Shown piece after piece: positions 38,386-49,988 of a DNA stretch of 64,000 bases. Position numbers and translations under genes: made by a program. The DNA comes from Brasenia schreberi (taxonomy: Eukaryota; Streptophyta; Magnoliopsida; Nymphaeales; Cabombaceae). The notes below the pieces were generated by a model. That model did not search any database and had not been told where the DNA came from. It was given only the letters and a program-made list of their open reading frames with translations. The first letter of the stretch is position 1, and each line of letters starts with the position of its first letter. The stretch spans positions 7,205,501 to 7,269,500 of the forward strand of contig JAYKKT010000080.1 of assembly GCA_036023115.1 (NCBI GenBank), in the 5' to 3' direction.

Positions 38386-38919
38386 AAGTTTATATAACTC
38401 AATTTACTATGTCATAATAAGATAATTTAATATTGTACACAAAAGGAGGAGCAGAAGTATATGCTTTATTAACATTAAAATTCATATAAGACACAACAAT
38501 TGATTGTAAATAAATTTTAAATAGATTATCTATATCACACAATAACCCTTCTCAAAGAAATACCCTTTACTAAGTTGAGTAATTATGATTTTATTATATT
38601 TGTAATTTAATATTAATCATTCCTTAACTAAAACAAGATCATTGAGGATATTCCAACGAATTGTTGGAATGTGCCTAACTCTCTTAATAGATAGAACTTT
38701 TTCCAAAAAAAAACTTTAAGTAGACATGCCCTTCGCCTTAAACTTTAATAGTCGAATGATCTCCTATGGTAACAGTTCTACCATAGACGGCTTGGTAAGA
38801 CATAAAGAGAGAGTGATCTGTATAAACATGAACATTTGTCCTAGTGTCTACAATCGAATATTGTGACTAATAAATAGAAAGTAGATGGACTTTAAGAGAT
38901 AGATAATCATCACTAGTAG

Positions 38920-39450
38920 GCATAGTGGTCACCATGTTGACTATAACTTATTCAATGGTCGAAGGTTTCTTAGCTTTCTTTAAGAGACCGTTCATTGCAT
39001 AATGTCTAACCTTACTACAAAATCAACATGATTTGTTTTTGGGTTTCTTTTTTATATTAGCCTTTGGTTTATACTTTGCATGTTTTTCCTTAAGATTATT
39101 AAGTTGTTTCCTTTCGACTGTCTGGTTTATCCTATAAAGGTGTTGTTTACCTGCACAACGAGTTTGTGACTTATATAATCTTCCTCTATTAGGCGTAGTG
39201 GTTATTATGCTGAATATAACTCCTTCAGTGGTCAGAGGTTTCTTTACTTTCTTTGATTGACTGCTCCGCACGCAATGTCCAACCTTACCATAAAGCCATC
39301 ATGATTTGTTCTTGGTTTTCTTTTGGATCTTAGCCTTTAGTTTATGCTTTGCTTGTTTTTCCTTAAGATTATTAAATTATTTCCTTTTGACTATCAGGTT
39401 TATCCTAAGGGTGTTGTCCACCGACGAAACGGGTTTGTAACTATTATGCT
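38920..39450 (-). repeat. 273-bp direct duplication of the gag zinc-knuckle region
   Basis: Two copies with an offset of 273 bp. Both translate on the minus strand to a PKNKSC..FCSKV.H or NKS...YGKVGHC zinc-knuckle-like segment followed by KKxKKP and TTxP. One cysteine codon is a stop in each copy. Confidence 0.8.
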
Positions 39451-40073
39451 CTTTCTCTATTTTTATACCGACCATAAAATCATCAAGGATCATCTTATCC
39501 TTATTATGCTTGAGATGTAGGTCGAAACTCTTTCAAGACTTACAAAATTTCTCAATAATAGATATAAAAATAAACTTGTTAAGAAGCTCCATCTCAACTT
39601 TCCACCGACCATGGTATAAAAGTTGAAACTCGTGGGCATGTTCGGTTATATATTTCCCCTATATCATTTGATAATTAAAGAATTTGGTCACAATATACTT
39701 TTAAAGAATGAAGTCTTAAATATTATATTTTCGATCTAAGGCAACTCACAAATCTTTTTTATCATAAAAGAAGAACTATAAACGTCTAAAATATTCGATG
39801 ATGTCAATAATATATAACATTGATACAAAGTGTCCTTTTCCTTTCACTCAATGATTTGATCCAAGTTTCTAGAGTCAATATCATCAGATTGGGTACAATC
39901 CAACTCGATATACAAATGCAGTTCTAACATAGTTAATTAGATTTTCATACGATATTGTCATCGTTTGAAATAGGATTGAAAAACTTTTTCAGCATCAAGG
40001 TTAATTAGACCTTAGGTTAGAAAATATGTTTCCTATGAATAATGATGATTTTTCTAAGATTATTGGATATAAC

Positions 40074-40901
40074 CGTAGAAATACATGCATAATAAACTAA
40101 TATATAATAATTATAAACATGTCCCAATCAATAATAGTCATAGATCCAAAGTATGTAATAAACAAACCATACAAAAAATACAAGCAAATAATAATTAAAA
40201 AAGAAAACTTTTTTTGTAAGTCATCCTTGTGGACATGCTATAAAGTATGTAAGGTACTTGTGCTTTCCTTTCAGGATAAACTATACATACAACCCAAAGT
40301 TATATACTTCGCTTCAAGTCGATTTCAATCACACCTCAACCATTTTTGGTTGGAGGAGAAGTATGAGAAGGAGCAATCACCGCAAGCAGAGAGACCACGA
40401 TTAGAGAGAGACGTTGAGAGTAGATTCGGAGGAGAAAGAGTGTTTAATCGCATAAGTATATATTAGAGAGTCAAATCCGATCCAATCAACACACCTCTTT
40501 TTTCCGTAACTGTTCTCGAATAAACACTTTTGATCGTTAGACCAAAGATTTTTCGTGCAAAAGATAGACCGAAGAAACCATGCAAAAAAATAGACAGAAT
40601 ACAATTTTAAACCCAAACTTGTGTAGTCTAACGTGTTCTCCCCAAGTTCTTTGAACTAAAGTTCATGAGTAACTAATTATATAAAAAGAAAATGTAGGTT
40701 TGTCTCATTATTCAATATGGGACTAAACTTTGTCTTATCTTCATCTTCACATCACAAGTCCACCACATATGACTTTTTTCACTTTAGGACTCACATATAT
40801 CAATGTTGCATCAACTTAATATTTAAGGATACTAAATATGAATTAACTGTTATTAATGCACATTGGTTTAATTAACCCAATCTTAATTAACATTGAATCC
40901 A
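40074..40901 (-). repeat. Right (5') LTR of the second copia element
   Basis: Matches 34328-35223 throughout, for example CAATCAATAA (40126), GTTGAGAGTAGA (40413), ACACCTCTTTTTTCC (40490) and GGATACTAAATATGAATTAA (40827). Divergence is high, so the insertion is old. Confidence 0.75.
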
Positions 40902-41450
40902 GAAAAACAATCTTTGGAATCAAGGAGAATTCGCCATTGAAGTTCAAATGAACCAAATCAGTAAGAAACCTACTCTCTGTTTCTATTTACTTGATTTATT
41001 TTGTTAATTTTATACATGATAAATTCCTTTTCCACCAAATATTGGAATATCACTAAAACAATAGAGCATGACCACAACACATGGGATTAACCGTAACGTC
41101 GATGAATGAGGCTACTTTAGTTCAGTTTTGTGCATGATCACATAACAGTGGGCTACGTAGGTTCAGTTTTGTATACGATCAGATAACAGTGGTGTTCACA
41201 CAATCAATGGCAGGTTTTTCCCTGGTCGACTATGGATGAATGTTTTGCTTTTCTGTGGTGATGTTTTCCCTAGATGTTTTGCTTCTCTATAGTGGTGGTG
41301 CTGTGGTTCATATGATCTATATCAAACACAGAACGTCATAATCTGTTGTAATGGTGCTGTTTCTCCGAGCATCTGAATAGTTCTGGCATGAATTTTGAAT
41401 GGACATTACTGAGTGGTGGTGCATTGTGGTTGTGTTATTTATCTCATCAG
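40902..41450. other. Spacer between copia element and PP2C fragment
   Basis: No PP2C exon is visible here. It contains a direct duplication near 41120-41190 (TAGTTCAGTTTTGTGCATGA / TAGGTTCAGTTTTGTATACG with GATCA-ATAACAGTGG). Confidence 0.4.
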
Positions 41451-41620
41451 GTGATGCCAACGAAGAGGCAGTTGATGTGATAAAAGACGTCGAGGATGCA
41501 CAAGACGCAGCGGAGCTTCTTGTAGGAGAAGCTCTTTCAAGGAAGAGCGCAGATGATATTTCATGCATAGTCATAAGGCTTCACTTTAACCCTTTCGAAT
41601 GGAATAAATTTGAAACCTGA
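41451..41620 (+). pseudogene. Orphan last exon of a protein phosphatase 2C
   Basis: After an acceptor (TTATCTCATCAG, ending 41450) the frame reads DANEEAVDVIKDVEDAQDAA and ALSRKSADDISCIVIR, the conserved C-terminus of plant PP2Cs, and stops at 41618-41620. The DDIS aspartates belong to the metal site of the fold. The exons coding the rest of the phosphatase are not found in the 500 bp before it, and the second copia element follows beyond. It is either a fragment or the last exon of a gene with a very long, transposon-filled intron extending past what I can recognise. The first is more likely. Confidence 0.75.
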
Positions 41621-43522
41621 TTCTCTTGTAGAACTTTGTATCATTAAATGTTAATATTTTTTCCTTGGAACTTATTTTTTATGCTTTTCTTCCATGTGCT
41701 TGAGCTCGTTTTTCCTCCCTGCGGTTAACCTCACCTAGGGAGAGTGGATTCGTTTCACTGCAAGACGTCAGGGAGCGAGCTAATCGCTCTGTAAAAGTTT
41801 GCTCAAGGTATTCTGATTTAACTGTTTGAGACATCCACTGGAGTCTTGAACTGTGTGTGTGTGTGTGAGTTGCTTCTACTATGAACTAACGTGTTAAGTA
41901 CTTCTCTGGCCATCATGGTGCGAAGGGGATTACATATAACATGAACACTCAAAGAAATGGCCATTCAATTTCTTTAAGTTGGTGTCCGCATGATCCTGCA
42001 TTGAATCAGGTTTGGTACTTGACTGCAATGAGTTGTTCCATGAATGAAAGAAAGTGACCAATTTTGTTTTTGAAGTAGATGGCGAACATTGAATGGAAGT
42101 GTGAGCAAACAAAGATGGAACCGCAGTGATTTCCAGGTAAGAAATGGCACAACATCAATAAAAAGTTGGAGAGAAACATGAAGGTTTGTGGATACACGGT
42201 GTCAGTTTTACAAAGCTCGCTCGTACTGCAAATTAGATGGAGAATACTTTAAGAGAGAGAGAAAGATGGGTTTTTAAGTGTTGGACGGAGATGATAAAAC
42301 ATGATTTTACTTTTTTTTATAATTAAATGCTAATATAGCATGAGATCAACAACTAGAAACCTATATAGCTTGTCCCAAGCTAATTAATGTCTGAAAAGTC
42401 TATATTCATTATTTTGGGTACCCTAAAAACCGTTTTATTTAACATTGAAGTTTTAACGTCTTGATGAACAAAAACCCAGATGAATTAAAGTTCAAGGCAT
42501 TAATGAGAAAGTCATTACAAATGAGGAAAAGGCATAATAAGTTATTTAAAATGAATTTTATTTGTATTTCTTGCTGATACTTTCTTTTTAGATAAAGGAC
42601 TTGTTAGACGTACCTTTGTTATGTGATAAAATTAGCAGGCTACAAGTAACAAATCTACCAAATAAATTCCAAATGTGTATAACGACTTCTTGCCTGTTCA
42701 AGGTTCAGTGGTGAACCCACTTTAGGGTGAGGTTAGGCATGCGCTTCGTGAACGTGAAATACAAGTACACCTTATCCCATAAAATCTTAGGTCCACCGCT
42801 GTCAAGGTCATGAGTTCGATAGTCAGGATGTGAATCTGGCTTCGACCTGCCCATCGTACAAAAGAAAAGTATGTCTTTTATGGTTGGTACTTTTATTTTT
42901 TAATTGTTTCACCAGCAAACGATTGCGCATGAATGCGCATTGGCACATTTTATAATATTATTTTAATTAAGAATCCAAAAAGGTTGTCACTTAACTAAAA
43001 TGATTTTTCTGTATTAAAATATGTTAATTATTGTTACCACTTCTGCAACATGAGTATCTTTGAGAAATATCAGATCTCGTGCTATACCATCTAGGGCTGG
43101 TAAATTACTCTAACTGAACTGAAGCGGGGCTGCTCATGGCTTATTTGTCACAAGATGCTGCTCATGTTCAGCTCGTAGCTTGTTCGAGCCATGTCGAACA
43201 AGAACCTAACATGAGCCAAGTTGAACAAGAGCGTCTTGTTAGAGTTGAAACATTCACATAATATTGATAATTTTGAGTAGAATGTTTGATTTCTTGACTA
43301 AAAAAAGGAAGTAAAACTTTATTTTCATAAACTTTTGGGTACATTAATTGAAAGATCTGATCATTTAATCATACTATAGATCTCAATTCATTGAGTAATT
43401 AATATGGTTCTCTAGCATATACTCAAATAAAGTCTCTGCATAATCAACTGAACAAGCTACTATTAATCGAACGGAGTATACACGGCGAATAGTTTTCTTT
43501 TTCCTTTTTGATAAACACCCAA
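41621..43522. other. Intergenic DNA with one MITE
   Basis: No gene. The first 250 bp could be PP2C 3' UTR. A hAT-like MITE is at 42706-42801. At 42802-42865 lies a SINE-like GAGTTCGATA...CTGGCTTCGACC block. Confidence 0.5.
42706..42801. mobile_element. hAT-like MITE, 96 bp
   Basis: Ends CAGTGGTGAACCC and GGTCCACCGCTG pair as imperfect terminal inverted repeats. Flanked by 8-mers TCAAGGTT (42698-42705) and TCAAGGTC (42802-42809), an 8-bp duplication with one change, as hAT transposons make. Body contains TTTAGGGTGAGG. Confidence 0.8.
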
Positions 43523-43554
43523 CAACAACAACAACAACTAAGCCTTTTCCCATA

Positions 43555-45495
43555 CTAGACGGGGTCGGCTACATGGATTCTTTGTTTCCACATATCTCTA
43601 TCGTGTGCCATGTTAGCAGTTAACTCCCAATAAGCTAGATCATTCTTTATTGTTTCTTTCCAACACTTTTGTGGTCGTCCTCTACCTCTTTTAATACTTT
43701 CCAAATTTAGGTTTTCTAACCTTCTTACAAGTTCTTCTTTTGATCTTCTTTCTATATGTCCAAACCATCTTAAACGATGTTCTCTCATTTTATCCTCTAT
43801 TGGTGCCACTCCTAATTTGTTTCTAATAACCTCATTATGTATACGGTCTTTTCTTGTATGACCACTCATCCATCTCAACATCTTCATTTCTGTCACAGAC
43901 ATCTTTTGTACATGTTGATGATTAACTGTCCAACACTCAGAACCATAAAACATGGCAGGCCTAACTGCTGCTCTATAATATTTACCTTTTAATTTTAATG
44001 GTATCTTCTTGTCACAAAGAATACCTGATGCTCCTCTCCATTTTAACCAACCAGCATTAATTCTATGTGTAACATCTCCATCAATTCTTCCATCACTTTG
44101 AAAAATTGACCCTAGGTATTTAAAACTTTCCTTTTGGGGAATGCAATGTGTGCCAATTTTAATTTCTATGTCCTCTGAAGTAGCCAAATGATCAAACTTA
44201 CATTCCATATATTCTGTCTTTGTTCTACTAAGTCGGAGGCCTTTGTTTTCTAATGTTTCTCTCCATAGTTCCAATTTTCTGTTAACTTTTTCCTTAGACT
44301 CCTCCACTAATACAATGTCATCTACAAATAACATACACCAAGGTACTTCATCTTGAATATGTTTTGTTAACTCATCCATCACCATTATAAATAAGTATGG
44401 ACTTAAAGTTGATCCTTGATGTAACCCAATATTAACTTCAAAGAAGTCTGTCGTTCCTTCATGAGTCCTCACACATGTTTTTGCACCATCATACATGTCT
44501 CTTATAAGGTTAATATATGTCAATGGGATACCTCTTTTTTCCAAAGTTCTCCAAAGAACCTCCCTCGGTACCCTATCATAAGCTTTTTCTAGATCAATAA
44601 ATATCATGTGAAGGTCTTTCTTTTTTGTTATAAAATGTTCCATAAGACGTCTCAAAAGGTGAATCGCTTCAATAGTAGATCTACCAGGCATAAATCCAAA
44701 TTGGTTCTCTGTTGTACTTGATACTTGTCTTAACCTACGTTCAATAATTCTTTCCCATAATTTCATAGTATGACTCATTAACTTGATACCTCGATAATTC
44801 GCACAATTTTGAATGTCTCCCTTGTTTTTATATATGGGTATAAGTGTACTTGCTCTCCATTCCTCGGGCATCTTTTGGTTTTTCCATATTTCATTAAATA
44901 GTCTTGTGAGCCAAGTGATTCCTATTTCTCCTAGTATTTTCCAAACTTCTATAGGAATATTATCTGGTCCTACCGATTTACCACTCTTCATATGTTTAAG
45001 AGCCTCTTTGACTTCATTCTTTTGAATACGTCGGTACAAATTGTGGTTTATATACTTTTCTGACTTGGCTAAATCTCCTAAACTAATACTAACATCGTTA
45101 TTTTTATTAAAAAGATTATAAAAATAGTTTTTCCATCTATTTCTTATATCATCATTTGCCACTAGAATTTTTTCATCCTCGTCTTTTATGCATCTAACAT
45201 AATTAAGATCTTTAGTTTTCTTATCTCTAGCCCTAGCTATCCTAAAAATGTCTCTTTCACCCTCTTTTGAGTTGAGTTTTTTATATAAGTCCTCCCAAAT
45301 CTTAGCTTTTGCTTCACTAACGGCCTTTTTTGCTTCCTTCTTTGCTTTCTTATAAGCTTCTAAAGTTTCACTAGATTTCTTAGCATAATGTAATTTGTAA
45401 CATGCCCTCTTTGCCTTGATTTTGTTTTGTACTACTTCACTCCACCACCAAGCTTCTTTTTGTGCCGGTACACCTCCCTTAGATACCCCTAACAC
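43555..45495 (-). CDS. LINE reverse transcriptase part (RTE clade)
   Basis: 646 codons open. RT blocks: [66 protein letters not shown] and the catalytic box [10 protein letters not shown] (the usual form is FADD; valine here), followed by a thumb and a C-terminal region with [24 protein letters not shown] and GRGRPQKCW. The frame joins the endonuclease frame upstream through a one-base shift near 45490-45505, which breaks an otherwise single long polyprotein. It ends VADPV, stop at 43555-43557. Confidence 0.9.
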   Translation of the reverse strand: MLGVSKGGVPAQKEAWWWSEVVQNKIKAKRACYKLHYAKKSSETLEAYKKAKKEAKKAVSEAKAKIWEDLYKKLNSKEGERDIFRIARARDKKTKDLNYVRCIKDEDEKILVANDDIRNRWKNYFYNLFNKNNDVSISLGDLAKSEKYINHNLYRRIQKNEVKEALKHMKSGKSVGPDNIPIEVWKILGEIGITWLTRLFNEIWKNQKMPEEWRASTLIPIYKNKGDIQNCANYRGIKLMSHTMKLWERIIERRLRQVSSTTENQFGFMPGRSTIEAIHLLRRLMEHFITKKKDLHMIFIDLEKAYDRVPREVLWRTLEKRGIPLTYINLIRDMYDGAKTCVRTHEGTTDFFEVNIGLHQGSTLSPYLFIMVMDELTKHIQDEVPWCMLFVDDIVLVEESKEKVNRKLELWRETLENKGLRLSRTKTEYMECKFDHLATSEDIEIKIGTHCIPQKESFKYLGSIFQSDGRIDGDVTHRINAGWLKWRGASGILCDKKIPLKLKGKYYRAAVRPAMFYGSECWTVNHQHVQKMSVTEMKMLRWMSGHTRKDRIHNEVIRNKLGVAPIEDKMREHRLRWFGHIERRSKEELVRRLENLNLESIKRGRGRPQKCWKETIKNDLAYWELTANMAHDRDMWKQRIHVADPV

Positions 45496-46440
45496 ATCTT
45501 CGCCACTTTCCTAATATGTATAGCCATATTGTTCCACATATCAGAGGGTGTGCCAACATAATTCCAAACATCTCCTTGAAGGACTTTTTGTTTAAATATA
45601 TCTTCTTTCTCACTTTTGAGGTTCCACCATTTAGTCCGAATAACTCGATGCACTCTTTTCTTCTTTGTCCATTTTTTTATTTGTAAATCCATAACTAAAA
45701 GTCGATGTTGGGTGGTTAAGCTTTCTCCTGGAATTACCTTACAATCTTTACAACACGCTCTATCTTTTTTTCTACAAATAAAGTAATCAATTTGTGTTTG
45801 TGATAAGCCACTCTTATAAGTAATTAAATGTTCATCTCGTTTTTTGAAGATTGTATTGACTATAAAGAGATCAAATGACATAGCAAAATTTAAAATCTCC
45901 CTACCTTCCTCGTTTATATCTCCATAACCAAAGTTTCCATGAATCCCTTGATATCCTAATGCCTCTTTACCGACATGTCCATTTAAATCTCCTCCTAAAC
46001 AAATCATCTCCCTTTGTGGAATCTTTTGAAACACCTTATCTAACTCTTCCCAAAAAATTGTCTTTATACTATCTTCTAGTCCTACTTGGGGTGCATAAGC
46101 ACAAACTATATTCAAAACCTCTACTCCTAACACTAATTTCAATGTCATGATTCGGTCACCATATCGTTGTATTTCTACTACACTCTCCTTTAAATCTTTA
46201 TTTATGATAATACCAACTCCGTTTCGGGCCTTTTCTTTACCTGAGTACCATAATTTAAAACCTATATCCTCTATCTCCTTTGCTTTTTCTCCAACCCATT
46301 TTGTCTCTTATAAACATAGAATATGAATCTTTCTCCGAATCATAGTATCTACCACCTCCATTAGCTTACCCGATAATGTTCCGATATTCCAAGAACCAAT
46401 ACGAATCTTATTATCTAGGACTAGCTTCCTTACCCCCCGC
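45489..46440 (-). pseudogene. LINE endonuclease part with one nonsense codon
   Basis: APE-type endonuclease. 46308-46440 gives IRIGSWNIGTLSGKLMEVVD and stops at TAA (46308-46310). The same frame continues with ETKWVGEKAKEIEDIGFKLW, then IVCAYAPQVG, MICLGGDLNGHVG and QIDYFICRKKD (45489-46148). A single base change explains the stop. The frame ends at 45489 because of the one-base shift into the RT frame. Confidence 0.9.
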
Positions 46441-46625
46441 ATCCGTCCATAATCAAAATGCGGAGACCCTCTCTGAAAATTTTTCACTACATTCGGGCGG
46501 CAATGTAGCAGGACTAACTTCTTTACCCACACCCGTCCATGATGTGGGAACCCTCTCTGCAATTGATTCACTACATTCGGGTGAAAATGTAGTGGCCCTT
46601 GCTTACTTCTTACTGCATTCGGGCT
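46440..46625 (-). repeat. 84-bp repeats at the 5' end of the LINE
   Basis: ACCCTCTCTG occurs at 46466 and 46550, and CACTACATTCGGG at 46485 and 46569 (period 84). A partial third copy (ACTGCATTCGGG) lies at 46612. They sit upstream of the endonuclease frame and may act as internal promoter repeats. Confidence 0.7.
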
Positions 46626-46689
46626 CTGCAGCACGTCGCTAGGCGGGAACGCCCCAAAGCAATGCTCATAATTTTTGATAAACACCCAA

Positions 46690-47533
46690 TTAAGAATAAT
46701 TAATTTTAGAAATATATCATCCTCTGATATACATTCAGACCCATATTGTAATCACCTTTCACCACTGTATGCCTCAAACCCATCTGCTCCTCCCGAGGGG
46801 TCTTTCATGATCCCATGCACAGTCAACACCGGTCATGGGCGAGCTCATCTTCAGTTCATTCATATAAAAAATCGAATGCAATTGAGTCCAACCATGAGCA
46901 GCTCGGTTCATTTCATTCTAATGTGGCATTGCTAATATGTAACGAATCCTTTTGATTACTAGCTTATGGTTAGATGCATCCTTCAACTGTTCCGATACGA
47001 TCAGAGTATTGTTTGAATCAACCGATTCTGATTGTGTTCCACATGGGTAGAACCCGAACTGAATTGCGGGGGTCCGTGGCTTGGTTCTGGTTCCAACTAC
47101 AGTTCATTTCTATGATAGGTTGAACAGGAACAGGAAGACCCTTGATTTGGCTCCAGTTCCAACTCTTGAAACCGGAACCAAACTAAAGGGCCCTTGCTTA
47201 CTTTTGATTCTTTGACTCAGTTCTGGTCGGTTTGAAAGGCAATTCAGGTCTGGTTCAATCCTCCGGACTGTCCAAAAGCCGTTGGTATCGAACTGGGGAC
47301 CTGCAAGTTGAGACCTTCCTGAGTGGATCCCATAGGCAGGAGAGTCGTATCTCGACACAGTTGTTTCTTTAATGGAAATCAACCTTTTAAATAGCCCGCA
47401 GAATCAAATGGTTTGGATTTTTTCCCTGATTTAAAAAAGTTAAGGATGGCAACGTTTTTAAAAAACAACTGTCAGTTTGCTGCTTTGTCCCTTGAGCACC
47501 GAATAAGCCAAAGGCCGTAATCGCACGTCATGG

Positions 47534-47612
<79 letters not shown>

Positions 47613-48455
47613 GTGTGTGTGTGAGAGAGAGAGAAAGAAGAGATTCTTAACTGCATAATATCTTTTGGTACATAATCATATATAAACATTTTTACTATTC
47701 TATGTTTAAAATTAAACATAGAGATTTAAATCACTTTGTATAAATACTTATTTTTAATTCAAATCTTTACATTTAATTATAAAGATCAAACGATAAAAAT
47801 GTTCATGCAAAATTATACATTAAAAAAGCATTAAATGCAAAGTATAGTTAATATGAAAATATTTTTTATTTTTAATTAAAATCTCTACCTTGATCATCCT
47901 TACCAAATACTATAGAGATCTTTTAAGTGAGTTTGAGTATGGATGGATGCGCGCACACACACACACATATATATATATACCGGCATCGATATCGGGACCT
48001 ACATGTTGATAGTTTTGAGTCGACCCCACCTATTCAGGAGAGATAAAGCTCCTTGTGCGTATGATGAGCGCAAACAAAATCCCGTTGCGTGTATACCTGC
48101 TTAATTAGCTGCTTTGAGCCGAGCCAAACACCAGACAGGCTACACCAGCTGAATAAGAATTTCATGTTACACAGTTAGAAATGAAATTTTAGCGTATATT
48201 TTCAATTATAAAAAAAATCTTAAAAATTAAGTCAAATTTTATATCTGTACATGTTATCGGGAATTTTGAAACATTTATTATTTAATTATATGTACGCCAA
48301 AACAATCAATTAGGTAATTAACATGGTTTTTATTACGAGCTAGGCCGAATCAAGCTGGAAATTTGATAAGTATGCTTGAATCATGTAGCTTATAAGTCTA
48401 AGAGCTTTGCTCGTCATTGTTAGCGTCCAACTCCTCAAAATTTAGCTGAGTATAT
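46690..48455. other. Intergenic DNA, no gene
   Basis: 46980-47330 is rich in GGTTC/GAACC words (a GAACCGG-type degenerate repeat also seen at 53270-53560, 58370-58640 and 60050-60200). A microsatellite-bracketed unit lies at 47533-47981. Nothing else is recognised. Confidence 0.5.
47533..47981. repeat. MITE-like unit between (TA)n(GT)n(GA)n and (CA)n(TA)n arrays
   Basis: Left array 47533-47635 and right array 47951-47981 are in inverted register. The inner sequence begins TAACTGCATAATATCTTTTG and ends TTTGAGTATGGATGGATG, words shared with the units at 62585-62755, 62821-63030 and 52196-52458. Confidence 0.5.
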
Positions 48456-48659
48456 GTGCTCTGCTCTTTCATTTGGTTGCACTGTAAATCACGAACTGAA
48501 CGCTCCCCACGATCTCACCTGAGCCAAAAGCAGCATAGTTTATTTGCCACTGCAGATTTTACAGTTCCTCTGCTACTGCTATTTGTTGAGCTTACACTAA
48601 TACATGCCAAGTTCTTAAGAATTCTTATTGCCATTTATGTAAATCATTTATTCATATAT

Positions 48660-48800
48660 TCGTGTGTGTGTGTGTGTGAAAAGTTCATGCACAGCCATTA
48701 TTACTATACTGCGGCCACACATTTATGTAGATTCTCTCCACATCCCTTCTCATTACTGCACCTTGCATCTCTCTCTCTCTCTCTCTCTCGCTGCAGGACT
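48660..48800 (+). promoter_or_regulatory. Leader of the LRX-like gene with (GT)n and (TC)n tracts
   Basis: (GT)n at 48662-48679 and (TC)n at 48769-48788, then CGCTGCAG and the start codon 6 bases on. The pyrimidine tract plus CAG matches a splice acceptor; equally it is a plain pyrimidine-rich leader of the kind common in plants. Confidence 0.4.
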
Positions 48801-49988
48801 ATGGTGAGGAAGAAAGGCTGGTTTCTGTGCGTCTTCCTGCATTTTCTTATCTTGTGCAATGGGGACATCATTGGTGGCCTTATCTCTCAGGCACCCCCTG
48901 GGTTTTCAAGCGTCAGGTTGTACAACGCATACTTGGCTTTGCAGTCATGGAAGTCTTCAATAACAAGAGACCCATTTGTTATCACGGCATCATGGGTAGG
49001 CACCAATGTGTGTTCGTATAGAGGAGTCTTTTGTTCAGACCCACTGGGCATGCTTGCTGCTGGTCAAGTGGTAGCCAGCATTGATCTCAACCATGCACTC
49101 CTTGAGGGCACACTAGTTAAGGAGCTATCCTACCTCACAGACCTCTCTATCCTTCATCTCAACACGAACAGGTTTTCAGGAACAATTCCAGACTCTTTGT
49201 CTGAACTCGTCTATCTTTCCGAGCTCGATCTCAGCAACAACCAGCTTTCAGGGTCATTTCCCTCGGCAGTTTTACGCTTGCCTAGTTTGGTCTTTCTGGA
49301 TTTGAGGTACAATCATTTCTATGGGGAGATTCCTGATGAGTTGTTCACTATGAATCTTGATGCGATCTTTTTGAATAATAATGGGTTTGAAGGACAGATC
49401 CCAATGAGTTTAGGGAACTCTCCTGCATCTGTCATTACTTTGGCTAATAACAGGTTTAGTGGGGGTTTACCAACCAGTTTTGGCTACATTGGGTCTAGGC
49501 TCAAAGAGATTCTCTTCATGAACAACCAGTTGACTGGATGCATACCAGAGGGAGTTGGGTTTTTATCAAGTATGGTGGTTCTGGATTTTAGCTACAATTC
49601 GTTGAAGGGAGAACTGCCTGATTCCTTGACTTGTTTGTCAGGAATTGAGGTGCTTAATATTGCTCACAATGAGTTCTCTGGCGTGCTTCCTGATATTCTG
49701 TGCACTTTGAGGAGCTTGGCTAATCTCTCAGTGGCTTATAATTTTTTCAGTGGGATGAGTGAAGGGTGTTCAAGATTGGTGATGAGAAACGTGGGGTTTG
49801 ATCTCTCTGGGAATTGTTTGCCTGGGAAACTGATGCAGAGGCCTCAGCTGGAGTGCACAGGATTTCAGGGAGGTTTCAATTGCTTAGGAATCCCTTCAAC
49901 GAGGCCCTTTCTTTGCAGGCCATTGATCGAGCGCCCTGTACTTGATGTGAGCGCTAATATCCTGCCCCCCAACTTCCCTTCCCCATGA
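48801..49988 (+). CDS. LRX-like secreted leucine-rich repeat protein lacking the extensin tail
   Basis: 395 residues in one exon. Signal peptide 1-21 (hydrophobic FLCVFLHFLILC), an N-terminal LRR cap with C71 and C78 (GTNVCSYRGVFC), about ten LRRs from roughly residue 90 to 350 of the LDLSNNQLSGSFP type, and a Cys-containing hinge (GNCLPGK, LECTGF, FNCLGIPS, FLC). This layout is that of the LRR part of leucine-rich repeat extensins, which bind RALF peptides in the cell wall. The Ser-Pro-rich extensin domain is absent: it ends NILPPNFPSP, as in the shorter Arabidopsis At4g06744-type proteins. The frame stays open upstream to 48456 but only through (GT)n and (TC)n repeats, so I start at 48801. 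A (TC)n-CAG just before it could be a 5'-UTR intron acceptor. Confidence 0.92.
   Translation: MVRKKGWFLCVFLHFLILCNGDIIGGLISQAPPGFSSVRLYNAYLALQSWKSSITRDPFVITASWVGTNVCSYRGVFCSDPLGMLAAGQVVASIDLNHALLEGTLVKELSYLTDLSILHLNTNRFSGTIPDSLSELVYLSELDLSNNQLSGSFPSAVLRLPSLVFLDLRYNHFYGEIPDELFTMNLDAIFLNNNGFEGQIPMSLGNSPASVITLANNRFSGGLPTSFGYIGSRLKEILFMNNQLTGCIPEGVGFLSSMVVLDFSYNSLKGELPDSLTCLSGIEVLNIAHNEFSGVLPDILCTLRSLANLSVAYNFFSGMSEGCSRLVMRNVGFDLSGNCLPGKLMQRPQLECTGFQGGFNCLGIPSTRPFLCRPLIERPVLDVSANILPPNFPSP

Larger units (their letters stand above)
34328..40901 (-). mobile_element. Second Ty1/copia retrotransposon, old and degenerate
   Basis: Two diverged direct LTRs bound it. Minus-strand order inside: gag with zinc-knuckle region (38920-39450), integrase (about 37670-38060, with RLRFDKRGEYNSNF and SNRIAERKNTTL), RT (about 36450-36990, QMDVKIVFLYGDLHEQIYME, then FEMKYMGIADI) and RNase H (about 35800-36400). 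Frames are full of stops. No primer-binding site or clear target-site duplication was found. Confidence 0.8.
43523..46671 (-). mobile_element. Nearly intact RTE-type LINE (3.15 kb)
   Basis: Flanked by the exact 18-mer TTTTTGATAAACACCCAA at 43505-43522 and 46672-46689. On the minus strand it has a 5' region with 84-bp repeats, an endonuclease frame, a reverse-transcriptase frame, a 3' UTR of about 30 bases and a (TTG)n tail. The perfect duplication and only two obvious coding lesions mark it as the youngest large insertion here. Confidence 0.95.

Noticed and set aside
48456..48800. N-terminal extension of the LRX-like frame
   Set aside because: It consists of sequence with (GT)n and (TC)n microsatellites; the signal peptide starts at the Met coded at 48801.
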